Origin: Psettodes erumei
Lineage: Eukaryota; Chordata; Actinopteri; Pleuronectiformes; Psettodidae
Reading direction: 5' to 3'
Length of the DNA: 64,000 nucleotides
NCBI GenBank assembly: GCA_016785225.1
Contig: JAFBJZ010000874.1
Location: 1-64,000 of the forward strand
The stretch's first letter is position 1. Every line of letters starts with the position of its first letter. A program made the translations under genes and the position numbers. Below are positions 47,216 to 60,361 of the stretch, one piece after another. The notes under the pieces are model-generated. The model was given only the letters and a program-made list of their open reading frames with translations. It did not search any database and was not told the origin of the DNA.

Positions 47216-48625
47216 CAGCACACACACGTGGGCCCGGCGACATGACTGCCACCTGTACAAATAACGCATTCGACAAGTAAACATGTGAGTTAATAACACA
47301 TTTAAGAAAGTCTGAACAATCTGAAGTCTCGGAATATTTCAACCCTCTGCTTGCAGTATGCTGGAATTACTACACGAAGCTTTCACTGTGAGGTTTTACA
47401 ACATTGTAAAACATTATTGGTACCAAAGTGCTTTGGTTTTCATTAGACTGGGCCCAAGACAAAGGCAGACAGGCATCTTTCTCTGGCCCCTACACTGTTA
47501 AAGGATTACTGTATTTTATAATAAAAGGAAGCTCAATAAATCTTCACCTGAATCATTTTATTTGCAGATTCAAGGTGAATGGATTTTGTTGCAACATAGA
47601 ACTAGCATAATCAAACTTTAGAAACTCAGAGACACAAGCCAAATACACCCACAGTATTAAAACTGGAGCGATGACTGGCCTTAATACTGGGAGTAATGTT
47701 AAATAATCTGTTATTCAAATCAATAAACTGTGATTATTGGGGCCCAATACTTTCCATATGAAGCTTCAGCCAGCAGCCTGTCAGGCCGCACTGTCTGAAG
47801 GTGACAGAATCTACTTCCTGTCCCCTCTACAGCTCCCCAGTTAACACCCTGTGTCTCATTGGTTAAATTCATACAAAATCCAACATGCAAAAATGACCCT
47901 TAATAGTTTTATGTATAACAGCAGCAACTCCCTTCCTGTAAGTTATCATGGGGCTGGGGCCAGTGTATGCAGCTTTAACTTTCAAAGTAATCATTTGACA
48001 ACCTACCTGGAAGTAGTCATACTGAAAATACAACAAAGCAGGAACCCTTGAATGTGCAGGAAAACTGATAATGCTGTCAAACACACACACACACACACAT
48101 CTTCAGTTTGACTTTGGCAGTGGGGCCGTCTGTGACAAGGGCACTGGGCTATTAGTCCTCGTTTGCACACTGCTTGGACAATTTAGCTATTCAAATAGAG
48201 CCTGCTTACTGGGAAACAGCTCCTTAATGAAGAGATGGCCAGGTAATATGCCATAAATCTATTCTTTCCCGCACACTCACATAAATACACACTGCCTGTA
48301 CGCCCCACACACACATTATGTACACCTACGCATATGCACTCTACTTAAATGGGCAGTTTTACACACATACACACACAAGGGCAGAATGATATTATAATGT
48401 GCTCAGGAGGAAAGTGAGAGCAATTTTGGCCACGTAAATCAAAAAGGTCAAAATGCAAATGTCAGCTTTTCCTTCCTTTTTAATTATCCTGTCAGGTTCA
48501 AAGAGTCGTCATCAGAATGGAGCTATTCTGACAAAGGAAGGCCTGAGCTCACAGATAAGCTCAATCAGCGTCTCCTCTTGACACTTTCTTCTCTCTACTT
48601 GGCCTATCTACACTCCTCTCTCTCT

Positions 48626-48629
<4 letters not shown>

Positions 48630-48689
<60 letters not shown>
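48630..48689. repeat. (CA)n microsatellite
   Basis: About 30 CA units, preceded by a CT run. Confidence 0.95.
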
Positions 48690-48690
<1 letters not shown>

Positions 48691-49566
48691 CGCCACTTAG
48701 CATTACCTCAAAGTAAATTACAATGTACCGCTACGACTGTGGTGCCAAAGAGATGGCTTGGCAATTACCTGCCGACTGTGGATGTTGAGTCAATTAATTT
48801 TTGCTGCGGCTGTGTCATCTTGTTAACTGATTTTGAACACTCAGTCAATAAAAGATTAAAGTCCAACATTGTTGGTTGTGATCATAGGAGTCAGTAGTAA
48901 AAAAACTCACTCAAAATACATCCATAGAGAAACCCTTTACTAAAGCGATGAGGACCGGGATTTTCCTTTACAACATGAACTATTTGAAAAAAACATCTCT
49001 TGATTACAAAAAATCACAACTGATCAACATTTAACTGCTTTTGCACCAAGGAAATATTTTCATCTGCTGAACAATGCGGTTTTAGGTTGATACGATCGTA
49101 GGGACATAAGGCCTGAATCTGTTGCAGGCTGTCCCACTGCAGCTCATTATACCTTTTTCTCTCATTTCATTATGTGGCAGTCATTTCCCATGCATTTCTG
49201 TCACCTCACTGTCAGACAAGAGCTCATACTTGCAAGAGCTACTGGCGACAACTTTCTGGAAAGTTTTCCATACCTGTCAAGGCTGTTTTTGCAAGCAGGT
49301 CTGTCAGTCTGGGGCTGTGTCCCTGCAAGAAAAATGGTTCAGCACATAAGGATGCATAAGCATGCCAGGTGAATGTACTGTCTAATTTGTACATTAGGCT
49401 ATGCTTATGTTCTCACAGACTAATTCTTCATGTTCGACATGTTACCCCTCGGTGGATACACTGATTTAATTATACTGTTTTTAATCACCTCTCCACCTGA
49501 AGACTCGCTTCACTTGTCTCACTGCCTTGGATTCAGGGACAGTGGGTTTGATGCTATCACTAGATA

Positions 49567-49592
49567 AACACACACACACACACACACACACA
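49567..49592. repeat. (CA)n microsatellite
   Basis: About 13 CA units. Confidence 0.95.
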
Positions 49593-51889
49593 TACAAAGA
49601 CACAAGGCCACAAAGGTACTCTACCCAGTGAATAACAGGAGGCTCGAGCTGGGCCGAGGTGGGGACTGGTCTTGCCATCTGATTCGCCACATACATCAAC
49701 TCTGTTGAGCAGAAAATTGAAATGGAAATGTGGGCCTTGAAAGAGTGCGGCTCCCATTCACCCCTGGACCAGAGCTAATGATTTGTCATTTCTCTCAGGG
49801 GCACGAGCTGCTGCCCTCGCTCTCACACTCGCACTACACTGGAGGGACAGGCAGTTTTACCATCCTCCACCATACCTGTTTCACCAGACCAAGTTTTACT
49901 TCCGGATCTGTGCTGCATGTTGCGCCTGTTTAACTTCCTCACTTGCTTCGGTTTTCTGTTACCGTAGCCTTTCATATTGTAGTGGAATTTGGGAATACTT
50001 GAAGTGTTCATATTCATATATACTTGAAATATGTTTTTCCAACAGATTTCTCAACAAACTTTCATTAAATGTTTCATAGTGGTGGACTGATTGATGTGTG
50101 AAGTATCAATAATACTGAGTCTTGTTTTGAGTTCCAGTATGATGTTTGCCCATAAAAAGAAGTCACCTATCTCTCATTAGATCACCTTCTGCATCCCCCT
50201 TCTTTGAAATTACCAAATGAGTAGAAACACATTATTAACAGTGCAAATGTTTGTTCATTATCTAAAGCACAAAAATGGAAGGAAGGTTTGCCCTAAATAC
50301 CGTCTGTTTTCTTTAAACCAGACCAGGGTGAAATATTGGATTCAGTCAGGGCCACTTTTAGGCCTACCATGTACTACTGTTACTATGGACAATAATGCTT
50401 CTCACTTCGCTTCACTATCAAATCTACTCAAAGGGAATCGAGTGATTGAAATATTTGACACTGATAATTTGACCCACAGTGTGTGGCTGCTGGCTGCACT
50501 GAAGACATTGTGTTCAGGTCTGAAATGTAGTGCTCGTAGATGTGATTACATTTCTGTAAACATGGTTTTGAATTATTGAAGAACAGAGAGTTTCTAACAC
50601 GTCTTGGTCTGGGCTGTGTTTGCCTGTCGTGACAGTTTGAATCTGCCTTTTTTCATGAGCTTTCATCATGTCGTTGGACTTATGAGCATGGAGGCTGAGT
50701 GTTTAAAGCAAAAGCTTGATGTGTGATTTATTATTGATCTGATGGTGGGATCTGCTGGGGGATACCAGAACAGACATCCAGTCACAAACACACGGCCCAC
50801 GTCCCTACTGCTAGTCTGCGATGCCCGGGGTCAGCAGGGCCAGGCCCCAGTCTTCACCTGCCACCCGGCTCACACAGCACCCCGGCCCTCTGTCTGTCCT
50901 AGAGACCACATAGTGCCAACATCATTTAACTTTTTGGGCTATGCGTGGCCAGGACCTATGGTTAAAGTCCCGCCCATCAAGCAATCACCCTCAAGCTGCC
51001 CTCCCAGGTTCTGTTACTGTAAACATGTACACATACACTGACAGAGAAAACTTGATGACCTGACTTCACTCCTTGGGAGAGCTCAAGATTAAAACCAGCA
51101 GGAAAAGGCATGCGACGCCTCCGTCTGACTAATCCAGCTTCACCTTGAGTCTGATTGACACCAAAACACGTTTGCAATTTGTGCCTGCTAAAGTGTTCCT
51201 CTCAGCAAGCAGCTCCACTGAACATGGAGTATAACAACTGTTATAAATAAACTCATAATGTATACTTCAAACTATTTCAGGAAGAGCACTTGTTCAATTA
51301 ATTCAAATTCAAATGTTTGACTCAAAGATGCATGATCCTGAAGTGGCTCTGAAGACAACGACAGTATTGAATAAATCAGTGTATCCCACACTGACTGTAT
51401 TGTTGCTCAATGCATCATTAGATTCAAAATTAGTTCTAAAAAGCTGAAATAATGTAATAATAACAGTGTATCAGACTGACTTTAAGTACATTTTGTAGAT
51501 ATTAATTATCTGTTTTCCTTGGGTAGCATTTTGATTGTAGGACAATTTGATTCTCATAAATGGTTACAGTGAGACTTTCTGTGTGTAACACAGCCTGAAT
51601 ACATTGCTTGATGATGATGCAGGTAATTTGCTTTGACCTTAATATTGAAATTAAATGTGCCTTGTTACCAAAATTAGGGGAAACTTGCTCTCATCAAAAG
51701 TGATTAGACATCCATCGTGTGCTTCAGTCATTACACACAAAATACAATAAATATACTCTATGTAGACGACAACACGTTGTTTCTTTAGAACAAATTAATC
51801 GCTGTCCAAACTGTTGTGATTCTTTTCCCCCCATGGTCCTTGATAAAAAAAAGAATCCCAGCCATGTGCAAAAGTAAACTAAGAACTCT

Positions 51890-52354
51890 TTTATTATCTT
51901 TTGTTCATTTTATATATCTATCTTTAGCTGTTTTATTTCTTTTTTCTACACGAGTCCTTTAAAAGTTTGTCATCATGCTAGGTGCAGCTTCAGTGTTGGT
52001 AGTACATGCAAGGTTGTGGTTTCTGTTGGTGTCGATTTTCACACATCGGACAACTGGAGAGAGGGAGAGTGGGGTTGTGGTGACTCTGGAGTCCCCAAAC
52101 AGAACAATACCAAAAAAAATAATAATAAAAAAAAATAAACCCACTACAGACGCAGCTGCTGGGGGAGGGGAGGGGGCACTAACCATCATTAAGAATTCAC
52201 AAAGGGTTAAGCAGAAGCAGTTCAGTTCTTGTTGTGATAGTTGCCATCCGATCCATAAACAGGGACGGGTTTTCATCATGACATCATCAGTTGACATCTT
52301 TAGTGCAGTCAAAAGAAAATCAAAGCTCAAGAAGCAGTCTTTTTTGGGGTGGGG

Positions 52355-52398
<44 letters not shown>

Positions 52399-54925
52399 TC
52401 TCAGACAGCTTTGTGGAGAAAGAATATAACATAAACAGGGACTGGAAGTGTGGAGGGGGAAGGAAATGTAATTCATACTCCTGTTTGTGGGGTGGACGTT
52501 GAGGACTATCAGGACATCAGGAACATTGGGGCTATTGCTTGTGACTTTGGTCGGGGTCTACTTGTCAGGGGGCACTGGATCCCACTGTTTTCCAGTCAAC
52601 ACCGGGAAATTCCTTTTTTCTTCTTCCCTAATACTGAAAAAGGTATGCATATGACATCACACGTTCCAGCAGGTGGATGCCACTCTTAGCAGAGGCACAT
52701 TAAAATCCTTTTTTAAAAAACAAAACATGGGTGGCTACAATCGGGATGAAGCCTGTATTAACCCTGGCAGTGTTAGTGCCATGCTTTATGGTGCCCCGTG
52801 AGTCACACAGAACCACTAATACTTTAACATTAACATGAACATTAACATCTTCACTATCCATCACAGGGCAAGATCTCAAACATTTTTCAAGAGAGTGGGG
52901 TGGACTGATTGTACAGGGGTCAGAATTTGTTATTTTGCTGTTCCTTATATACACAAAGCTACTGCAGCAATAATCATCGCAGGTCACAATTTGCACGTGG
53001 CCACTGACAGCAACGGATGCACTAAAGAAGCCAGACAGTCCAGTTTCCCCCCATACTGAATTAAACACACTGTTCGCAGAAAACCAAAAGTACATTGTTC
53101 AGTGGTTATAGAAAAACAGAGCAGTACAGGGTTCAGTCAAAAAAACCAAAAGAGTTTCAGGTATTAAAAAGAAATCTTTGTAAGGAAAACACAGGGATAG
53201 AAACACATATGGACATCATCATCTTTGGTGAAGATTCCACAGAGTATGCTTAAAGACGCCTGAGGCCATACACACAGAGATCACGCACACACAGGAACAC
53301 ACTGCAGTGACTTGGAAAGGTCTCCTCTACATGTTGAAAACATGAGGACAGTCATGCACTCCGGGCGTACAGGTTTCAAATCACAATAGGTCTTCTTGAA
53401 CTACGCAACTAACGTGTTTCTGAAGTAGAAGAGAGGAGGACGAAGATGACATCACATTGTGATACATTTGGTTGTAACCTACTGGTAGAGTTGATCAGAG
53501 ACTGCATTAGCACACGACTTTGAGTCTGTTCATACAGGGACTGTGGAGGGATCGCATTTTGTTGGCACCTCAGACAATCACTACAGACTGGCATAATGTG
53601 GCATCTATTGTACGTAACATCCTGTACAGTACTGTATGTTGCACTACAGTACATAGACCATGCCTTCTATTGATAGTTCAGCTGATGGCTACCAAGGATC
53701 CCCTCCACAAAGTGACATAGTTACAAGATGAGAGGTCTGTTTATACTATCGCTATTTTCATTGCAGTATTATCCCCTAAGGTCAAATGCCCAATCTTAGG
53801 AAAAAGAAAAAAGAAAAAAAAGGTCCCTGTCCCTCCCCCCAAAACAAAACAAACAAGAAGTCACAAGAAATCTAGAAAACAGAGACAAAGATTCAAAGCT
53901 GCCTGTGGAGGAAGATGCTGGCATTCATTCAAAATCATTCACTGACAGATGCACGGGGCTCTCCACCGCGTGCTCGCTGCTCTGCAGGCCTCCCAGTTCA
54001 GTTCCCATGCAAAGCCATGGCTTAGATCAAGAAAGAAAATACAACGTGCAGCACCTCCCAAAGCTTGTCCCAAGACCCAGGCGAGGGAAGGAGTCAACAT
54101 GACCCCCTCCCCCGGTGTTCAAGTATGAAATGAGAGTGGATTAAAATAATTTACAGAACAAATGGCATGGATGAATGAATAAGACGTAAAAACCATCAAA
54201 CGAGTTTACCAAACTGCGCTGTCGCCTGGCCTATACTGTATATCCTTTTCGGTCAGTGAATCAAACAGGGTCACAATATTTTGTCACATTTTCATCTTTA
54301 ATACAGGGGCTACCAACATGTAGTCTCATCTAAGCAACGGACCAAATAACAAACATTAAATGTTATAGCTATTTTATCTTTCTTTTCAGTACTAGATTTA
54401 CATCCTGACGATTTATGCATCTTTAAATTAAAGTTTATCATAGTCATTAATTTTAGTATATATATATTTTAGGTCCATGTACATTGGTTTTACTTAACAA
54501 AGATACTGCGTATCTAGGCTACATTTCACCCTAAACTGGCTACAATCACTGATCAAGAAAATAGATTAAACGGTATAATTTCAACTTCCACGTGTAAAAC
54601 ATGATTTGTCTGGGAAACATAAAAATCATGGATTCCAGTTTTAAAACAAGCAGATGAAAAACAACATCCATTGAAAACCTAAACAAAAGGAGAAGACATG
54701 GTGAGGCTGAGCTCCTTTGAGGAATGAGAATGATGAGCTATGGGTGGTTTGTGAAACTACGCACGTTTATTTCCACAAGTACAAAGTGCACGTGCGCGCC
54801 GACACATGGGACGGAGGTAAGTGTCTGTGTGGGCTGGCTGTTAATAAGGGGCTCTCTTGCTTTCAGGCCTGGGTCAGAGGGGAAAGGAGTGGGGGGTTTA
54901 GGAGTCCCTTAATCCCTTGGCTCCC
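51890..54925 (-). other. adarb1: Possible adarb1 3' UTR
   Basis: Non-coding sequence continuing from the adarb1 stop codon. Candidate poly(A) signals (TTTATT on plus) are at 54766-54771, about 155 nt after the stop, and at 51932-51937 and 51890-51895, about 3 kb after it. A 3-kb 3' UTR would be usual for ADAR2, but sequence alone cannot choose. The distal sites are the left limit used here. Confidence 0.4.
52359..52394. repeat. (TA)n microsatellite
   Basis: About 18 AT/TA units, within the possible adarb1 3' UTR. Confidence 0.95.
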
Positions 54926-55102
54926 TCAGGAGCTGAGGGTGAACTGGTCTTGCTCAATGGGCTTCTTGACCCACGCCCCCAGACCGGCCTTGTGGAAGGC
55001 CTTGATGAGCGCCTGCTTAGCAGAGTGGTACTCTGTGGCCGCCTGCTTGGCTTCATGGTAGGAGCTGGGCTTGAGCACCTTGATCCGCAAGATGGACGAC
55101 AG
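54926..55102 (-). CDS. adarb1: adarb1 last coding exon
   Basis: 58 codons plus stop: LSSILRIKVLKPSSYHEAKQ to KAGLGAWVKKPIEQDQFTLS then S. The acceptor is TCTTTCAG. Confidence 0.97.
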   Translation of the reverse strand: MSSILRIKVLKPSSYHEAKQAATEYHSAKQALIKAFHKAGLGAWVKKPIEQDQFTLSS

Positions 55103-58100
55103 CTGAAAGAGAATAAGACCAAAAAACAAACCAAGAATAAGTAATTTCATCAGAAAATGAATGAGGCATCATTTTAAGATGGAGAAGTTGGGTTGGAACC
55201 AGGTTAAGATGTATATGATTTTTAATTTCAGTAAATATACTGCTCATACAACACGAGCTGCAGCTCTGTCCTCTCTCTCTTATTATATTAATCTATCAGC
55301 AAGACTGATTCTTCTCATTTTAAGGTGAGATTTTAAGACAGTTACCTAGTAAGTAAGAATAATATCTCACCAATCAGATCCCTGCTGGTGGTCTGGAAAC
55401 CAATCCTGCTACTACAATGTAATGTTCCACCTTTACAGTCTCCGGTTAAGTACACCAGCTATCTTCCTCAATCTCAAGGAAGTAGGATTCTGAACTTCAG
55501 TTTTTTTTTCATTTAATATGGTCATGGCCACGCCCATGTGAAAATCAGGTGAAAATCAAAATGCAGACTGGATTGCTGCATTTTCATTTAGATTTTTAAT
55601 CAAATAACACACACACACTACTCACAAAAAGTTAGGGATTTTTGGCTTTCAGTAAAATTTATGTAAAACGTAAAATGTTCACGCTACAGTGATATTATAT
55701 CATCATGTGCATTCAAGTTTAGAGAAGGTCACAATGAGTTCAGCTGTAAAGGTTATAGTGCATTTTAGGTTCATCCTGAAATTTCATCCAAAAGTTGAAT
55801 ATCTCTAATTTTTTGTGAGTAGTGTATATGTGGAAAACGATAATGTTTTTTTGGAGCAACATTTTCATATTTCAAGGTAACACCCTTATTTTAATATAGT
55901 ACCTTGGAGTGCAGGCGCACCCAGCGGCTGTAGAGGGCGTGCTTGCAAAGACGTGACGCACGACCCATGTCGTCCTTGCCTGTGGTTGCATTGATGACCT
56001 CGAGGGCCTGGTCGCCCACCGTCCAGTTCACGCTGAAGTTCGGTGCCTTGCCTGGCTGCCTGGCCTCGGCGTTGCTTATACCTGATGACAGAAACACGCA
56101 GGGTCACAAGGTGAGCCACACACCAAGACAAACAGGCTGCAAAATACTGAATTAAAAGTTTTACTTTATCAGCGCTGTTCACATTGCAACAATCTTTTCC
56201 CCAAGAGCCTTAAAACACTGAAAGCGTGCAGACATATTTTTACACATAAAAGGGATCGTGCAGTAAGGAGAGGATTATCTTCTTTTCCCTCCCTCCACCG
56301 TTACTGTGGGAGACCCACAGCAACTGAACCTCCTGTTACCCCACTGCATGCATGTATTAAATAGTGGATGAGCTAGTCAAACACAGTAGCCTGTTCCTTC
56401 AAATGACAGCTGTTCCCAAAGCTCCAGCATCTTGAAACAGCATTTTTCCTTTTTTGCCTTTTATCTTGTGTTACTCCGTGGACACAAACAGTGGCGTCCA
56501 CCCAGGACGACAGAGCTTGCTCTCTTCCAGCGCATTATGGGACTTCGGCCTCGACTGTATCCCAAGCATAAATGGAAGATATATGGATGCCATAAATCCC
56601 TGTGTCTTGCTCAGTGCGTGTGTGTCTGTGTGTGTGTGTGTATCTATTAAGCTCCTTGGTTCCATTTGGCAGCACTTGTGGCAGAAGATGATTTAAAGGG
56701 GATGAAATCCTCAGTGCTCCAACGCCACAGCCCTTCACCGCGAAAAACTCTCTAAAGCGGAAAAGGTTAATAACCCCCTGCTATTATCTCCTTTACCCCG
56801 GCCACTTAGAGAGCAAGCGGGGCGCTGCACGTACGTCCAGGCTCCGTGATATGACACCACACACATCATCCCCTGGATCTATACATACGGAGTCACTTCT
56901 GCACTCTCATTCTGACTGTTGTTTAAGCATGTGTTGTACATATATAATACAACCACGGTCAATGCTAGTGCCAAGTACACCAAATACGTCAGTTAGTGAG
57001 GATGGTGTCTGTTTAGCCTGGGACATGCATCTTTAGCCTCAGTCTTTTAAAATATCACACATGTAGCCATTAAGTGTGTATTTAGACCCATTTTACAAGG
57101 GTTTCCCTTTCAAAGGAGTGAGTTGGAAACAATAAAAAGAGTTTCTTAATCAACTCATTGAGGAAAGGTTGGATTAATTATTCAGCTGGCTACAGCTGAT
57201 ACAATCTGTTAGTACCCGCCATCACGTCAGACTAAATCAACAGTCACCGGCTAGAAATGAGAACCCTGTTGTTGTCTTCTTCTGAAACAGAAATGGGACA
57301 GAAAGAGAAACAAAATATGGCAGAATCCTTGGTAAAAAATATTACATTTTCCCCTCATAAGAAGTGGAAAGAGAGAAGACAAATAAGATTTAAATAAATA
57401 AGATTTGAAAACCAAATGTGGTTGGTGCAAAAAATGTGACAAAAGGAGCATTTCTTGGAGGGAAATTCTAAATGCTTTTGTTTAACAAAGTCAACTGAAC
57501 AAACTGCAGACAAAAAAAACCTAATGTCAACTTGCAGGAAATATGGTCACAATCTCCCCTTCTGTTCCTGAGGTATGGCGTTGAATAACGGCCAGCAAAG
57601 TGTTTTTACACAATATTATGATGTCACAGTGAAACTGACCTTTGAATGTTTGGGCATAAAATGTCATCATTTCATCCTTTTGGACATCTGTTTGAAATTT
57701 TGCCATAATTACTGTATGAATCCTTGAGTTATGGCCATAAACACGTTTTGTGAGCTCACAGTGACTTGACCTTTGACCTCTGACCTTCAAATTCCAATCA
57801 GTGAATGTTTATGGTACATGTTCATAATATATCACCCTCACAAGAATGGGACGAAGGTGAGATCACAGTCATCTTGACCTCTGACCGCAAAAATTGAATC
57901 AGTTCATCGTTGAGACAGATGAACGTTTGTGTCAAATCTCTAGAAATATCCTCAAGGCGTTGCTGAGGTACTGCGTTCAGGAGACAGACAAGCTGAAAAC
58001 CTAATGCCTCGGGCCATGGCTGTCGCCGTTGCGGAGGCATAAAAAGGGAAAGTCAGAAAAAAAAACCTGGTCCTGGTCTATATGGCCTTTTTAAAAGGTC

Positions 58101-60323
58101 AAGCCAATGCTGAAAATTACACAAAATGATAAAGCCATTCAAATTCAGCAGGAACTAAGTAAATGTCAACTGAATTCAAACATGAGAAAAGCAATAACTG
58201 TCTTCCTGACGTGCACTGACCGATGAGGGGGATAAACATGTTTGCTGTCTTGCTCTCTGTTGTTTAGACACCTGCTGTTTGATTAGCAAAGTTTCGCGCG
58301 GTGACATCCTCAAAAAATGAAAAAGCAAACATGTTTATGCCATGGCTTCAACTACACTTGTTAAGTTAAAATTACAGCAGCAGAAATCTTATCAGATTTC
58401 CTTTTCCTATTTGCCCATCTGCTCCAGATCAAAGCGGACTCTTTACCGCTGAGTAAAGGCCTGTTGAGAGCGAACTGCTGGGGCAGGTCCTCGATATCTG
58501 CAATGCGCTGGTACATGGCGCGGGAGAGGTGGTCAGCGTGGTAAAGGCTGCCAAGGATGATGCTGGAGAAGTAGATTGGCTCTGTGAAGTAGCTCATCAA
58601 AGAGCCCTGGATGCCCACCACATTCCACCTGCAGGGAGAGCACACAGACATCAGATGGAACCTGGATGTGGAGTCGGTTTTTGGGAAACACGCTGTTTTA
58701 AATTAAGTTTTGTGCTGGTTTAAAAAAAAAAAGTTTAAATGTTGCACTTTTACCTAGGGAAGGACAGTATTGGTTAGTCAGATAGTCACATCAGCCCAAA
58801 CCTCATTCACATTCATACATCAGTTACATTCAAATTAATTACCAACACACACTGAGCTTCCATAGCGACTGTCTGCATGAGCTGTCGCAATCAGTAAAAG
58901 CTTCTAGTTTTAACCTGTTGATTTCTTCTGTTCTTAACCACATGTTAACAACATACTTTACTAATACGGCTTGTACAAGTTTTTTTGTGATCAGCCTTCG
59001 AAGAGATGCGGAGGCTCTGGTTTGAGTGGGTGGGTGGGGTTATCCAGCACTGAAAAGTTCACAAACTGAATACACAAAGAACAGGAGAGCAGGCACGTGG
59101 TACGAACCTTAACCATTCAACTAGCAGTTTTTTGGACCTCTGGTAAAATTCACCATGAAAACCCCTCCATCCCTTTTCACGTAATCCTGCTAACGAACAA
59201 ACAAACAGACCCCAAAACAGAACCTCTTTGTCAAAGGTAACTATGATCGCGCGCTATTTAACAAGTACAAAATGCATATGACCAGCCCATTCAATATACC
59301 ACACACAATCCCATAGTTGTGTGTATCCAATTTCATTTTCGACAAACGTCTGTGTATTTCCATGCTGTGTCATTAGCCATCTCTCCCCAGTCATTTTCCC
59401 ATTGACATGCTCTGTGAAGCGCTGCTTGCCCAACTCAATGGAGGTTGCAGAATGGAGAAAGAGTGAGTAACAGGGACAGAGGGAAGGGAGGTGAGGGTGA
59501 GAGAGAAAGAGGGTTGAGAGACAATGGACTTAAAGCATAAGGCTGGTGTTATTTTCTTTCTTTATTTTTCATATAAACAGCATATGTATATTTACTTTCC
59601 CTACCATGTGACATTCACACATGTGCACGTAGTGACGTAAATATGTACGAACCTACAAAACAAATTTGTAGCTTCATTAAAAAAAACAAAAAACGGCTAC
59701 ATATTTTACAAAATCAACTGGAGTCCTCAGCAAACATTCCTCAGGCTGGAGGAAATAATGTCTTTGTTGGAGACTGTTGCAGACTACATCTTAAAATGCA
59801 CATTGTGGTGAACAGCAGCAGGATGGTGTGTGACAGGAAGGAAGGAGCGGTGAGGCTCAATGAGGTTGTTAGCTTTGGCTTAACATGCAAATACTCGTTA
59901 GTTGGTTCAGTTCATCGTTGGTTTTGTTGGATCAGAAAAACACTGATCACCACTCACCTTTTTTCCTTTAAGGAAGGGTAAAAAAAACCAGACAAAAGCA
60001 AGACGGTGTGATGACGAGCTCCTCTCGTTCTCACTTTCACTTCAGGCGGACTGTTTCAGTGTGAAATTACCAACATGGACCCACAACAATGAGGAATATG
60101 CACATAGAAGACCCCAGGCTACACAGAGGGTCCATTGTTTCCATCTGTAATATTCTCCGTGTATCTGTGTGTGTGTGTGTGTGTGTGTGAAAGTGCATGA
60201 TATTGTGTGTCAAAGTGGAGGGGAGGGGGGAAAATCAAATCTGAATTCATAGCTGCAAGCGGTAACGCACACACTGAGCACAATCAAACAGCTTCATAGT
60301 GTTTTGGGCCATGCGAGAGCTGC

Positions 60324-60361
<38 letters not shown>

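Larger units (their letters stand above)
44823..51889. other. Gene-free gap between convergent AGR and adarb1
   Basis: No recognisable coding exon on either strand. The longest frame (50217-50579, 120 codons) shows no family resemblance. The stretch holds AT-rich DNA, CA repeats and probable fragments of dispersed repeats. Confidence 0.55.

Noticed and set aside
50217..50579. 120-codon plus-strand frame
   Set aside because: No recognised motif, no splice signals in phase with neighbours, no conservation evidence available.
51975..52502. 175-codon plus-strand frame and 157-codon minus-strand frame around a TA repeat
   Set aside because: Both run through AT microsatellite and A-rich DNA (strings of Ile/Tyr and Lys), so they are chance frames in the possible adarb1 3' UTR.
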